In this document: piece by piece, positions 1 to 4,435 of the stretch
Layout: each line of letters starts with the position of its first letter
How positions within the stretch are numbered: position 1 is the first letter of the stretch
Origin: Alphaproteobacteria bacterium
Lineage (GTDB): Bacteria > Pseudomonadota > Alphaproteobacteria > Sphingomonadales > Sphingomonadaceae
Assembly (NCBI GenBank): GCA_020249025.1
Contig: JADCGM010000272.1
Span: forward strand, 1 to 5,208
Direction of reading: 5' to 3'
Length of the DNA: 5,208 bases
Position numbers and translations under genes: made by a program
Notes under the pieces: model-generated
The model's database searches: none
What the model saw: the letters and a program-made list of their open reading frames with translations, nothing else
Told to the model about the DNA's origin: nothing

Positions 1-148
1 CCAGCATCCCGTCCGCCCCCGGCGCGGTCGATCCCGCCACGCCGCAGGCAAGCGTATCGCCCAAGAGCCGGATCGCGTCAGCGCGAACCGCGTCGGGCAG
101 CCGGTGCCGGGCGGTGGCGAATTCGATCAGGCGGGCGGTCGCGGTCAT
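1..148 (-). CDS. MmgE/PrpD family protein, N-terminal fragment (cut by left edge)
   Basis: Only the first 49 codons are in the window. They read MTATARLIEFATARHRL, then a stretch containing LLGDTLACGVAGS, then TAPGADGML. The pattern (a helix, then a long helix ending in a D-T-L-A-C-like motif and a small glycine/alanine turn) is the usual start of MmgE/PrpD proteins, which include 2-methylcitrate dehydratase and cis-aconitate decarboxylase. It parallels LLDWLACVAGARG in the upstream gene, so the two look like paralogues. The ATG (148-146) overlaps the TGA of the upstream gene (147-145) as ATGA, which points to translational coupling in one operon; a GGTGGA-like ribosome binding site lies at 158-153. 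The full protein should be roughly 450 residues. Catalytic residues are outside the window, so substrate and activity cannot be judged. The family call rests on the N-terminus and the context. Confidence 0.82.
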   Translation of the reverse strand, partial: MTATARLIEFATARHRLPDAVRADAIRLLGDTLACGVAGSTAPGADGML

Positions 149-1413
149 GCCGTCCACCGCGTCAGCAGATCGATCAGCGGCACAACCGGGGCGTCGTCGC
201 CCCCGCGCAGCACCAGCGCCTCGGCCGCATCGGCCTCGCTCGTGGCCAGCCCGCCCCAGGCGACCAGCTCGCGCAGCTTGGCGACCAGATCCGCCTCGCC
301 GACCGGGCGCTCCGGATCGCCGAGCGCATCTTCGGCGGTAAAGGTCCGCCCGCCCGCCGTGATCCGCGCGCCGAAATGCGCGGGGTAGGCGGCGTTGAGG
401 TCTGCGCCTTCCGCCACCGTCACCCGCGCCCGCACCGCCGCCACGGCCGGATCGGCGATGCCCGCCGGCTCGAAGTCGGCGAGCGCGGGCACGCCCTTCA
501 CCGCCACCACCGCGACGCAATGCTGGAGCGAGAACTTCGCCTCGATGGCGGTTGTCGGCTCGGCGCGGTCGCAGAAGATCAGCGCGTCGCGATAGGTCTC
601 GACCCGGATCGGCCCCTCGCTGAGCGCGTCGCGCAGCGCCAGCGCGGCGTCGATGGTCGGGTGGGCATGGCGGCAAGCCGGATAGGGCTTGAAGCTGATC
701 TCGCCGATCCGCCAGGCGCCGCCGCCCGGAAAGCCCGCCAGCCGCGGCGCGTCCGTCGTCGCCGCGAACAGCCCCTGTGCGCCCTCCAGAATCTGGTGCG
801 GCCCGGTCACGCCCGCCGCCGCCAGCGCCCCGATCCACGCGCCGGTGCGCGCGACGTGGGCGACATGCAGCGCCTTGGTCATCACCGGCTCGTGCCGCAT
901 CCGCCACAGCCCGCCCGCGACCGACCCGGCGTTGCCGAGCGCCGCGACATAGCCGTCCGCGCCGACCCCGTGCAGCGACGCCGCAGCGACCGCCGCGCCG
1001 AAGCCGCCGGCGGTCGCGGTGTTGTGCCAGAAGCCGTAGTGGCGGTCATCGAAGGTGCGCCCGACCGCGATCGTCGCCTCATAGCCGCGCACGCCGGCAT
1101 CGAGCAGCGCGCCCACCTCCGCCCCACGGTCGCGCGCCGCGAGCAGCGCCGCCGGCCAGATCGCCGGGCCCGGATGCAGCCGACCCTGCCGGTCGACATC
1201 GTCCATCTCGAGCAGATTGCCGCCGAGCGCGGCGCGCAGCACCGGATCGGGTTCGCCGCGCTTGGCCGCGTCCGCCACCGCGCTGCCGCGCGCGCCCGCG
1301 ACGCAGGCCAGCCAGTCGAGCAGATGCAGGCGGGCGCGGGCGCGAGTCGCCGGATCGACGGCCCGCGCGAGGCGTTCCGCAAGCAGGCCCGTCAGGCTCG
1401 GCGTGGCGCTCAC
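145..1413 (-). CDS. MmgE/PrpD family protein (hydratase/dehydratase/decarboxylase fold)
   Basis: A cytosolic enzyme of the MmgE/PrpD family, about 422 residues from the GTG at 1413. The family includes 2-methylcitrate dehydratase, cis-aconitate decarboxylase and several uncharacterised enzymes acting on polycarboxylates. The family pocket residues appear in order (numbered from the GTG): a DDVD cluster at 71-74, HPGP with His80, FWHNTATAG with His130, MTKALH with Lys180, SFKPYPACRHAH with Lys242, Cys247, His249 and His251, and KFSLQHCVA from 293. The enzyme therefore looks intact. The ORF can be extended to an ATG at 1518, but that would overlap the divergent gntR start and place the operator inside the gene. 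The GTG has a GGAGA ribosome binding site 8 nt upstream (1426-1422) and begins right before the conserved region. It is coupled by ATGA to a second family member. No prpB, prpC or acnD is visible, so the methylcitrate cycle is not supported; substrate unknown. Confidence 0.93.
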   Translation of the reverse strand: MSATPSLTGLLAERLARAVDPATRARARLHLLDWLACVAGARGSAVADAAKRGEPDPVLRAALGGNLLEMDDVDRQGRLHPGPAIWPAALLAARDRGAEVGALLDAGVRGYEATIAVGRTFDDRHYGFWHNTATAGGFGAAVAAASLHGVGADGYVAALGNAGSVAGGLWRMRHEPVMTKALHVAHVARTGAWIGALAAAGVTGPHQILEGAQGLFAATTDAPRLAGFPGGGAWRIGEISFKPYPACRHAHPTIDAALALRDALSEGPIRVETYRDALIFCDRAEPTTAIEAKFSLQHCVAVVAVKGVPALADFEPAGIADPAVAAVRARVTVAEGADLNAAYPAHFGARITAGGRTFTAEDALGDPERPVGEADLVAKLRELVAWGGLATSEADAAEALVLRGGDDAPVVPLIDLLTRWTA

Positions 1414-1446
1414 GCGCCGCGTCTCCGACGGGGCCGAAACGAAATT

Positions 1447-1456
1447 TGTCCGGACA
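1447..1456. promoter_or_regulatory. Candidate GntR/HutC-type operator, TGTCCGGACA
   Basis: A perfect 10-bp palindrome in the divergent control region, 34 bp upstream of the MmgE/PrpD GTG and 60 bp upstream of the gntR ATG. HutC-subfamily sites are generally GT-N-TA-N-AC; here GT and AC have the same 4-bp spacing, with CCGG in the middle. Position and spacing fit a site through which the adjacent GntR protein would control both itself and the divergent enzymes. TTGTCC (1446-1451) could also be a weak -35 for gntR with TATCGC (1467-1472) as a poor -10, which would put the operator over the promoter. Binding is inferred. Confidence 0.5.
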
Positions 1457-1516
1457 TATTGAGGGCTATCGCATTTCCGGCCAGCATGCGCAAAGGGGGA
1501 GTATGAGGGAGACGTC

Positions 1517-2248
1517 ATGACGACGCGCGCCGCGCGGGCCGCCCCGCGTTATGCGCAGGTCGCCGCCGATCTGCGTGCCGAGATCCAGCGGGGGGATTAT
1601 GGCGCGGGCAGCGCCATGCCGACCGAGTCGGCGCTGTGCGCGCGCTACGGCGTCAGCCGCTTCACGGTGCGCGAGGCGCTGCGCCAGCTTCAGGCCGAAG
1701 GGCTGATCCGGCGCCGCCGCGGGTCCGGCACCGTTGTCGACCCCGACGGCGGCTCGGCGCTCCGCCAGTCGCTCACCGACGTCAAGGAGCTGCTCCAATA
1801 TGCGAGCGGCTCGACCTACCAGTTCGAGCCTGTCGGGCCGGTCGTGCTGTCGCCGCAGCGCGCCCGCGACCTCAATGCCGAGGCCGGCGAGCGCTGGCAC
1901 CTGTTCGAGGGGCTGCGCACCATGGCCGGGCATCACCGCCCGATCGCCTACACCGCCGCCTATGTTCACGATGCCTTCGCGGCGGTGGTGCCGAAGGTCC
2001 GCCGCGGCGAGACCATCTTCCGTCAGCTCGAGCGGCTGGGCGGCATCAAGATCGCCAAGGTGACGCAGGACATCCGCGCCATCGGCGCCGGCGCCCGCGA
2101 GGCCGAGTTGCTGAAGGTGCCGCGCCGCAGCCCCTGCCTCAGCATCCTGCGCTGCTATGTCGACACCACGGGTCGCATCGTCGAGATGTCGCTGAGCGTT
2201 CATCCCGGCGATCTCTTCACCTATTCCATGCATATCGACGAGGTGTGA
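1517..2248 (+). CDS. GntR-family transcriptional regulator, HutC subfamily (UTRA domain)
   Basis: A ligand-responsive DNA-binding regulator of 243 residues, a typical size for the HutC subfamily. Residues 11-77 form the GntR winged helix: RYAQVAADLRAEI, then GSAMPTESAL, then the recognition-helix part YGVSRFTVREALRQL, and the wing RRRRGSGTVV. Residues about 98-237 match a UTRA ligand-binding domain, with the characteristic internal strands RPIAYTAAYV and, near the end, IVEMSLSVHPGDLFTYSM. The ATG has a GAGGGAGA ribosome binding site 4 nt upstream (1505-1512). It is transcribed away from the MmgE/PrpD pair across a short shared region that carries a palindrome, so it most likely regulates that operon and itself. 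The effector is probably the operon's substrate or a product, but nothing in the sequence identifies it. Family assignment is firm; target is inferred from position. Confidence 0.93.
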   Translation: MTTRAARAAPRYAQVAADLRAEIQRGDYGAGSAMPTESALCARYGVSRFTVREALRQLQAEGLIRRRRGSGTVVDPDGGSALRQSLTDVKELLQYASGSTYQFEPVGPVVLSPQRARDLNAEAGERWHLFEGLRTMAGHHRPIAYTAAYVHDAFAAVVPKVRRGETIFRQLERLGGIKIAKVTQDIRAIGAGAREAELLKVPRRSPCLSILRCYVDTTGRIVEMSLSVHPGDLFTYSMHIDEV

Positions 2249-2265
2249 CCCCGCCGGGGTTCACC
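2242..2265 (+). terminator. GC-rich hairpin over the gntR stop, possible terminator
   Basis: CCCC (2249-2252), a GCC loop and GGGG (2256-2259), extended outward by A-T, G-T and, past a bulged T, GGTG/CACC. The gntR stop TGA (2246-2248) lies in the left arm. There is no T-run downstream, so this is not a classical intrinsic terminator. It may slow or stop polymerase, or be a by-product of GC richness. Confidence 0.3.
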
Positions 2266-2285
2266 ACGCGTTCAGACCACCACGA

Positions 2286-2313
2286 CGAAGCTCCGGCGAT
2301 CTGCTAAGCTTCG
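2286..2313. repeat. Inverted repeat CGAAGCT / AGCTTCG upstream of the exported-protein gene
   Basis: A perfect 7-bp inverted repeat (2286-2292 and 2307-2313) with 14 bp between the arms, 30 bp before the start codon of the next gene. It could be an operator or a hairpin in the 5' leader. The right arm runs into a TTCGCGAA palindrome (2310-2317). No clear -35/-10 pair could be placed here. Function unknown. Confidence 0.35.
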
Positions 2314-2342
2314 CGAAACGGACAGATCCGGGAGCCTTTTCG

Positions 2343-2780
2343 ATGCGCCTCGCCCCTCTCGCTTTCGCCGCCGCCGCGCTCGTCGCCGCCGCACCGGCCG
2401 TCGCGCAGGGCGCCAGCAAGCCCGACATCACCGAGACCTTCCGCACCCGCTCGGTCACCGTCTTCGGCTCCGATCCCTGCCCGACCTCGACCAATCCGGA
2501 CGAGGTCGTGGTGTGCGCGCGTCGTCCGGAGGAAGAGCGCTACCGCCTCCCCAACCCGACGCCGCGCCCCGGCGACCGGGTCGAGACCAGCAATTCGCAG
2601 CGCCTCGCCGAGACAATGGACGTCGGCCAGACCGGCGGGATCGGATCGTGCAGCACGGTCGGGCCCGGCGGCGGCACCGGCTGCTTCGTCCGCGGCGCGA
2701 CGGTGAGCGGCAAGACCGCGCGCCAGAACCGCGCGACCGAAAATCCCGAGACGCCCGAAAGCATCACCGGCCGGAAGTAA
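2343..2780 (+). CDS. Small exported four-cysteine protein of unknown function
   Basis: I do not recognise a characterised family. The 145-residue product opens with a clear Sec signal peptide: MR, a hydrophobic Ala/Leu-rich segment at about 3-18, and an Ala-Val-Ala cleavage site near residue 21. The mature part, about 124 residues, is polar and rich in Pro, Gly, Thr and Arg, has no further membrane segment, and is probably periplasmic. It has exactly four cysteines, at 46, 58, 103 and 114, in two pairs spaced 12 and 11 apart, which suggests two disulfides. CP...PDEVVVCARR...ERYRLP resembles a motif I associate with small sphingomonad hypothetical proteins; this is recollection, not a search. 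A GGAG ribosome binding site (2331-2334) lies 8 nt before the ATG. It appears to be a single-gene unit, bounded by dyads on both sides. Real gene status is well supported by signal peptide, ribosome binding site and codon use; function is open. Confidence 0.82.
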   Translation: MRLAPLAFAAAALVAAAPAVAQGASKPDITETFRTRSVTVFGSDPCPTSTNPDEVVVCARRPEEERYRLPNPTPRPGDRVETSNSQRLAETMDVGQTGGIGSCSTVGPGGGTGCFVRGATVSGKTARQNRATENPETPESITGRK

Positions 2781-2786
2781 ACGGTC

Positions 2787-2806
2787 GGGCGCGCCCGGCG
2801 CGCCGG
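2787..2806. repeat. Overlapping GC palindromes after the exported-protein gene
   Basis: GGCGCGCC occurs twice with one base between (2788-2795 and 2797-2804). This makes overlapping perfect palindromes GGGCGCGCCC (2787-2796) and CCGGCGCGCCGG (2795-2806), starting 6 bp after the stop codon. It may act as part of a transcription stop, though no T-run follows. No other role is visible. Confidence 0.4.
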
Positions 2807-2824
2807 ATGTCGGATTTGTGCAAT

Positions 2825-2939
2825 ACGGCCCCCGGTTCGGGCCGTTAAGGATCATTTGCGACCCGAGGGAGTTCGCGCTGCTATGCAGCCGAAGTCCCAA
2901 ACCCTCGCCCGGCCGGCCCCCGAAAGAGCCGGCCGGGCG
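2825..2939 (+). ncRNA. Candidate structured RNA in the 2781-3033 gap
   Basis: The 253-bp gap between two genes has no convincing protein gene but contains three consecutive hairpins. The first is ACGGCCC (2825-2831) with GGGCCGT (2839-2845). The second is an interrupted stem from 2867 to 2898: GGGA/TCCC, a G-G mismatch, TTCG/CGAA, one bulged C, then GCTGC/GCAGC around a TAT loop, giving 13 base pairs. The third is a perfect 12-bp stem at 2906-2939. This resembles a short RNA ending in an intrinsic terminator, perhaps 100-130 nt long. It does not match the conserved cores of 4.5S RNA or other common bacterial RNAs that I can recall. No good promoter could be placed upstream, and strand is a guess from the third hairpin. 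It could instead be the 5' leader of the AraC-family gene or a stack of terminators. Confidence 0.3.
2906..2939 (+). terminator. Strong terminator-like hairpin
   Basis: Perfect 12-bp stem: CGCCCGGCCGGC (2906-2917) and GCCGGCCGGGCG (2928-2939), with a 10-nt loop. It is followed on the plus strand by CCTTTC, a weak T-run; on the minus strand by GAGGGTTTGGG. It most likely ends transcription coming from the left, separating that region from the AraC-family gene. The short T-run makes a fully intrinsic terminator uncertain. Confidence 0.6.
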
Positions 2940-3033
2940 CCTTTCATGTGCCGTCACGACCAAAAATGGCCGGTTTCCGTCCCCTCGGCATGGGGCTAGC
3001 CTTCCCGCCGGGTTCAACAGGGGGAACCGGCCC

Positions 3034-3879
3034 ATGGTCTCGCTGCGCTATTTCGCGCCGGCCGAGCCGCTGCGCGGCTACGTCTCCTCCTATTATCGCT
3101 TCGACACCGAACTCCCCGCCTTCGCCGATCTGCTGCGCGCCGAGATGGCGCAGATCCGCATCACCACCCGCGGCGGCGGCTCGATCGGCTTTCCCGACGG
3201 GCGCGATACGCCGTCGCCCCGGGTGATGCTCAACGGCGCCGGCATGGGGCCGACGCTGTTCCGCACCGTCGGACCGACCACGGTCTACGGCATCGGGCTG
3301 CTCCCGCTCGGCTGGGCGGCGCTGATCGGCGACTCGGCCGACCGCTATGCCGACACCGTCGCCAGCCTGCCCGATGTCGTCAGCGCGATCGGCGAGTCGC
3401 ATGTCGACCGCCTCGCCTGCGCGGCTGACGACGCTGCGGCGGTCGCTGCGCTCGACGCCATCGTCGCCTCGCTCGCGGCGCACGCCCGCCCGGTTCCCGG
3501 CTGGTTCATCGGCTCGGCGGATGCGTGGCTGATCGGCGCCCGTTCGCCCGCGGTCGACGATCTCGTGGCGGCGGCCGACGTCTCGTCGCGCCAGGTCGAA
3601 CGGCTGATGCGGCGCATCTACGGCGGCCCGCCCAAGCTGCTCGCGCGGAAATACCGCGCGCTCCAGGCGGCGGTGCGGCTCGGCACCGGCGTTTCGCGCG
3701 ACTGGCTCGATGCCGCCGGCGAGGCCTTCTACGACCAGCCCCACTTCATCCGCGAGTTCCGCCAGTTCGTCGGGCTCACGCCGCAGCGCTTCCTTGCCGG
3801 CATGGCCCCGGTGATGCGGCTGACCATCGCCAACCGCCGCCGCCTGCCGTCGCTGCCGCGCCTCGCGCTTTACAGCTGA
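3034..3879 (+). CDS. AraC-family transcriptional regulator
   Basis: A 281-residue DNA-binding regulator. The C-terminal third holds the AraC/XylS double helix-turn-helix. The first HTH is at about 172-196 (AVDDLVAAADVSSRQVERL, then MRRIYG). The second is at about 224-254, with the family signature AFYDQPHFIREFRQFVGLTP followed by QRFL. The N-terminal part starts YFAPAEPLRGYVSSYYRF and continues to about 150; it looks like the beta-rich sensor domain common in sphingomonad AraC proteins, but its ligand is unknown. A tail of about 25 residues rich in Arg and Leu follows the HTH. The ATG at 3034 is chosen because AGGGGGA (3019-3025) lies 8 nt upstream and the protein then begins with the sensor domain. 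An in-frame GTG at 2818 would run through the hairpin region and add non-conserved sequence. Target genes cannot be inferred; the following suf operon has its own regulator. Confidence 0.9.
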   Translation: MVSLRYFAPAEPLRGYVSSYYRFDTELPAFADLLRAEMAQIRITTRGGGSIGFPDGRDTPSPRVMLNGAGMGPTLFRTVGPTTVYGIGLLPLGWAALIGDSADRYADTVASLPDVVSAIGESHVDRLACAADDAAAVAALDAIVASLAAHARPVPGWFIGSADAWLIGARSPAVDDLVAAADVSSRQVERLMRRIYGGPPKLLARKYRALQAAVRLGTGVSRDWLDAAGEAFYDQPHFIREFRQFVGLTPQRFLAGMAPVMRLTIANRRRLPSLPRLALYS

Positions 3880-3905
3880 CCCCCACCCCCCGCGCCCGCC
3901 CCTCG

Positions 3906-3917
3906 CCGCAGCTGCGG
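3906..3917. repeat. 12-bp perfect palindrome CCGCAGCTGCGG between araC-type gene and sufR
   Basis: Perfect palindrome 27 bp after the AraC-family stop and 12 bp before the sufR -35. As RNA it would give only a 4-bp stem with an AGCT loop and has no T-run, so it is a poor terminator. It could be a protein-binding site or chance in GC-rich DNA. Confidence 0.25.
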
Positions 3918-3929
3918 GCGTCTATGCGC

Positions 3930-3957
3930 TTGACTCGCCGACCCATCGGCCTATTGA
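3930..3957 (+). promoter_or_regulatory. sufR-sufB promoter with dyad in the spacer
   Basis: TTGACT (3930-3935) and TATTGA (3952-3957) are separated by 16 bp and form the best sigma-70-like promoter in the window. Transcription should start near 3964, giving a leader of under 30 nt. The spacer contains the inverted repeat GCCGA-CCCA-TCGGC (3937-3950), exactly between the two boxes. That is where a repressor would block polymerase, so it is a candidate binding site for the SufR protein encoded next. No strong Shine-Dalgarno is visible before the sufR ATG. The promoter is read from sequence; operator function is inferred. Confidence 0.6.
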
Positions 3958-3990
3958 AACCGGACAATTTCTTTCCAGATTGATCGTCCG

Positions 3991-4434
3991 ATGATCCGCC
4001 TGACAAACCTTGCCGATTATGCCGTTGTCGTCATGACGGCGGCGGCGAGGTCCCACTGCCCGCGGCTGTCCGCCGGGCAGGTGGCGGCGATGACCGGCGT
4101 GCCCGCGCCGACCGTCGCCAAGCTGCTCGGAACGCTCGCCCGCGGCGGGCTGCTGACCTCGACCCGCGGCGTCGCCGGCGGCTTTGGGCTGGCGCGTCCT
4201 GCGGCCGAGATCACCGTCGCCGACATCGTCGAGGCGGTCGACGGCCCGATCCAGCTCACCCAGTGCTTGCACGGCCATCCCGGCGACTGCGCGCTGGAGG
4301 GCACCTGCGGCGTCCGCCCGCACTGGCCGCTGATCAACACGTCGGTCCGCGCCGCGCTTGCCGCGGTGACGCTCGCCGACATCGCCGCATCCGCCGCCGG
4401 GGGCGTTCGCCCGGCCATCGCGCTGGAGGCGTAA
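3991..4434 (+). CDS. sufR: SufR-like Rrf2-family regulator of the SUF Fe-S assembly operon
   Basis: A 147-residue Rrf2-family winged-helix regulator, related to IscR, of the type found directly ahead of sufB in many proteobacteria. The start [19 protein letters not shown] is characteristic of the SUF-associated branch. The helix-turn-helix spans about 26-60 ([20 protein letters not shown], then [10 protein letters not shown]) and the wing follows with [12 protein letters not shown]. Three cysteines, Cys92, Cys100 and Cys106 (CX7CX5C), sit at almost the same place as the cluster ligands of IscR (92, 98, 104), so the protein probably binds an Fe-S cluster and senses cell Fe-S status. His94 and His96 lie within the same loop. 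A promoter with a dyad precedes it, and sufB begins 1 nt after its stop, so it very likely autoregulates a sufR-sufB operon. Whether the cluster form represses or activates cannot be read from sequence. Confidence 0.93.
   Translation: MIRLTNLADYAVVVMTAAARSHCPRLSAGQVAAMTGVPAPTVAKLLGTLARGGLLTSTRGVAGGFGLARPAAEITVADIVEAVDGPIQLTQCLHGHPGDCALEGTCGVRPHWPLINTSVRAALAAVTLADIAASAAGGVRPAIALEA
4425..4429 (+). promoter_or_regulatory. sufB ribosome binding site GGAGG inside sufR
   Basis: GGAGG lies within the last codons of sufR, 6 nt before the sufB ATG at 4436. The sufR TAA (4432-4434) and the sufB ATG are separated by one base. This supports the chosen sufB start and coupled translation of the two genes. 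Confidence 0.85.
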
Positions 4435-4435
4435 C

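Noticed and set aside
1..1413. Assignment of the pair as prpD of the 2-methylcitrate cycle
   Set aside because: Family membership is clear, but no prpB, prpC or acnD is visible and the regulator is HutC-type, so a specific symbol would be over-reading.
376..1506. Long plus-strand ORF (376 codons) opposite the MmgE/PrpD gene
   Set aside because: Arg-rich, low-complexity translation with no family features; it is the antisense shadow of a clear enzyme gene, as expected in GC-rich DNA.
1466..2233. Minus-strand ORF (255 codons) opposite gntR
   Set aside because: Antisense shadow of a well-supported GntR regulator; no recognisable domain and no ribosome binding site consistent with it.
2807..2848. 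13-codon leader-peptide ORF MSDLCNTAPGSGR in the hairpin region
   Set aside because: No ribosome binding site and no regulatory codon run; it is too short to support on sequence alone.
2825..2939. Structured region as 4.5S (SRP) RNA or 6S RNA
   Set aside because: The conserved SRP core (GGTCAGG...GGAAGG...GCAGCC layout) is absent and no long central-bubble rod typical of 6S RNA can be drawn.
2818..3033. N-terminal extension of the AraC-family protein from a GTG at 2818
   Set aside because: It would translate the hairpin region, has no ribosome binding site, and the ATG at 3034 has a good one directly before the conserved domain.
2304..3035. Minus-strand ORF (243 codons) across the exported-protein gene and the hairpin region
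   Set aside because: Gly/Arg/Ala-rich translation without domains; it crosses strong hairpins and opposes a gene with signal peptide and ribosome binding site.
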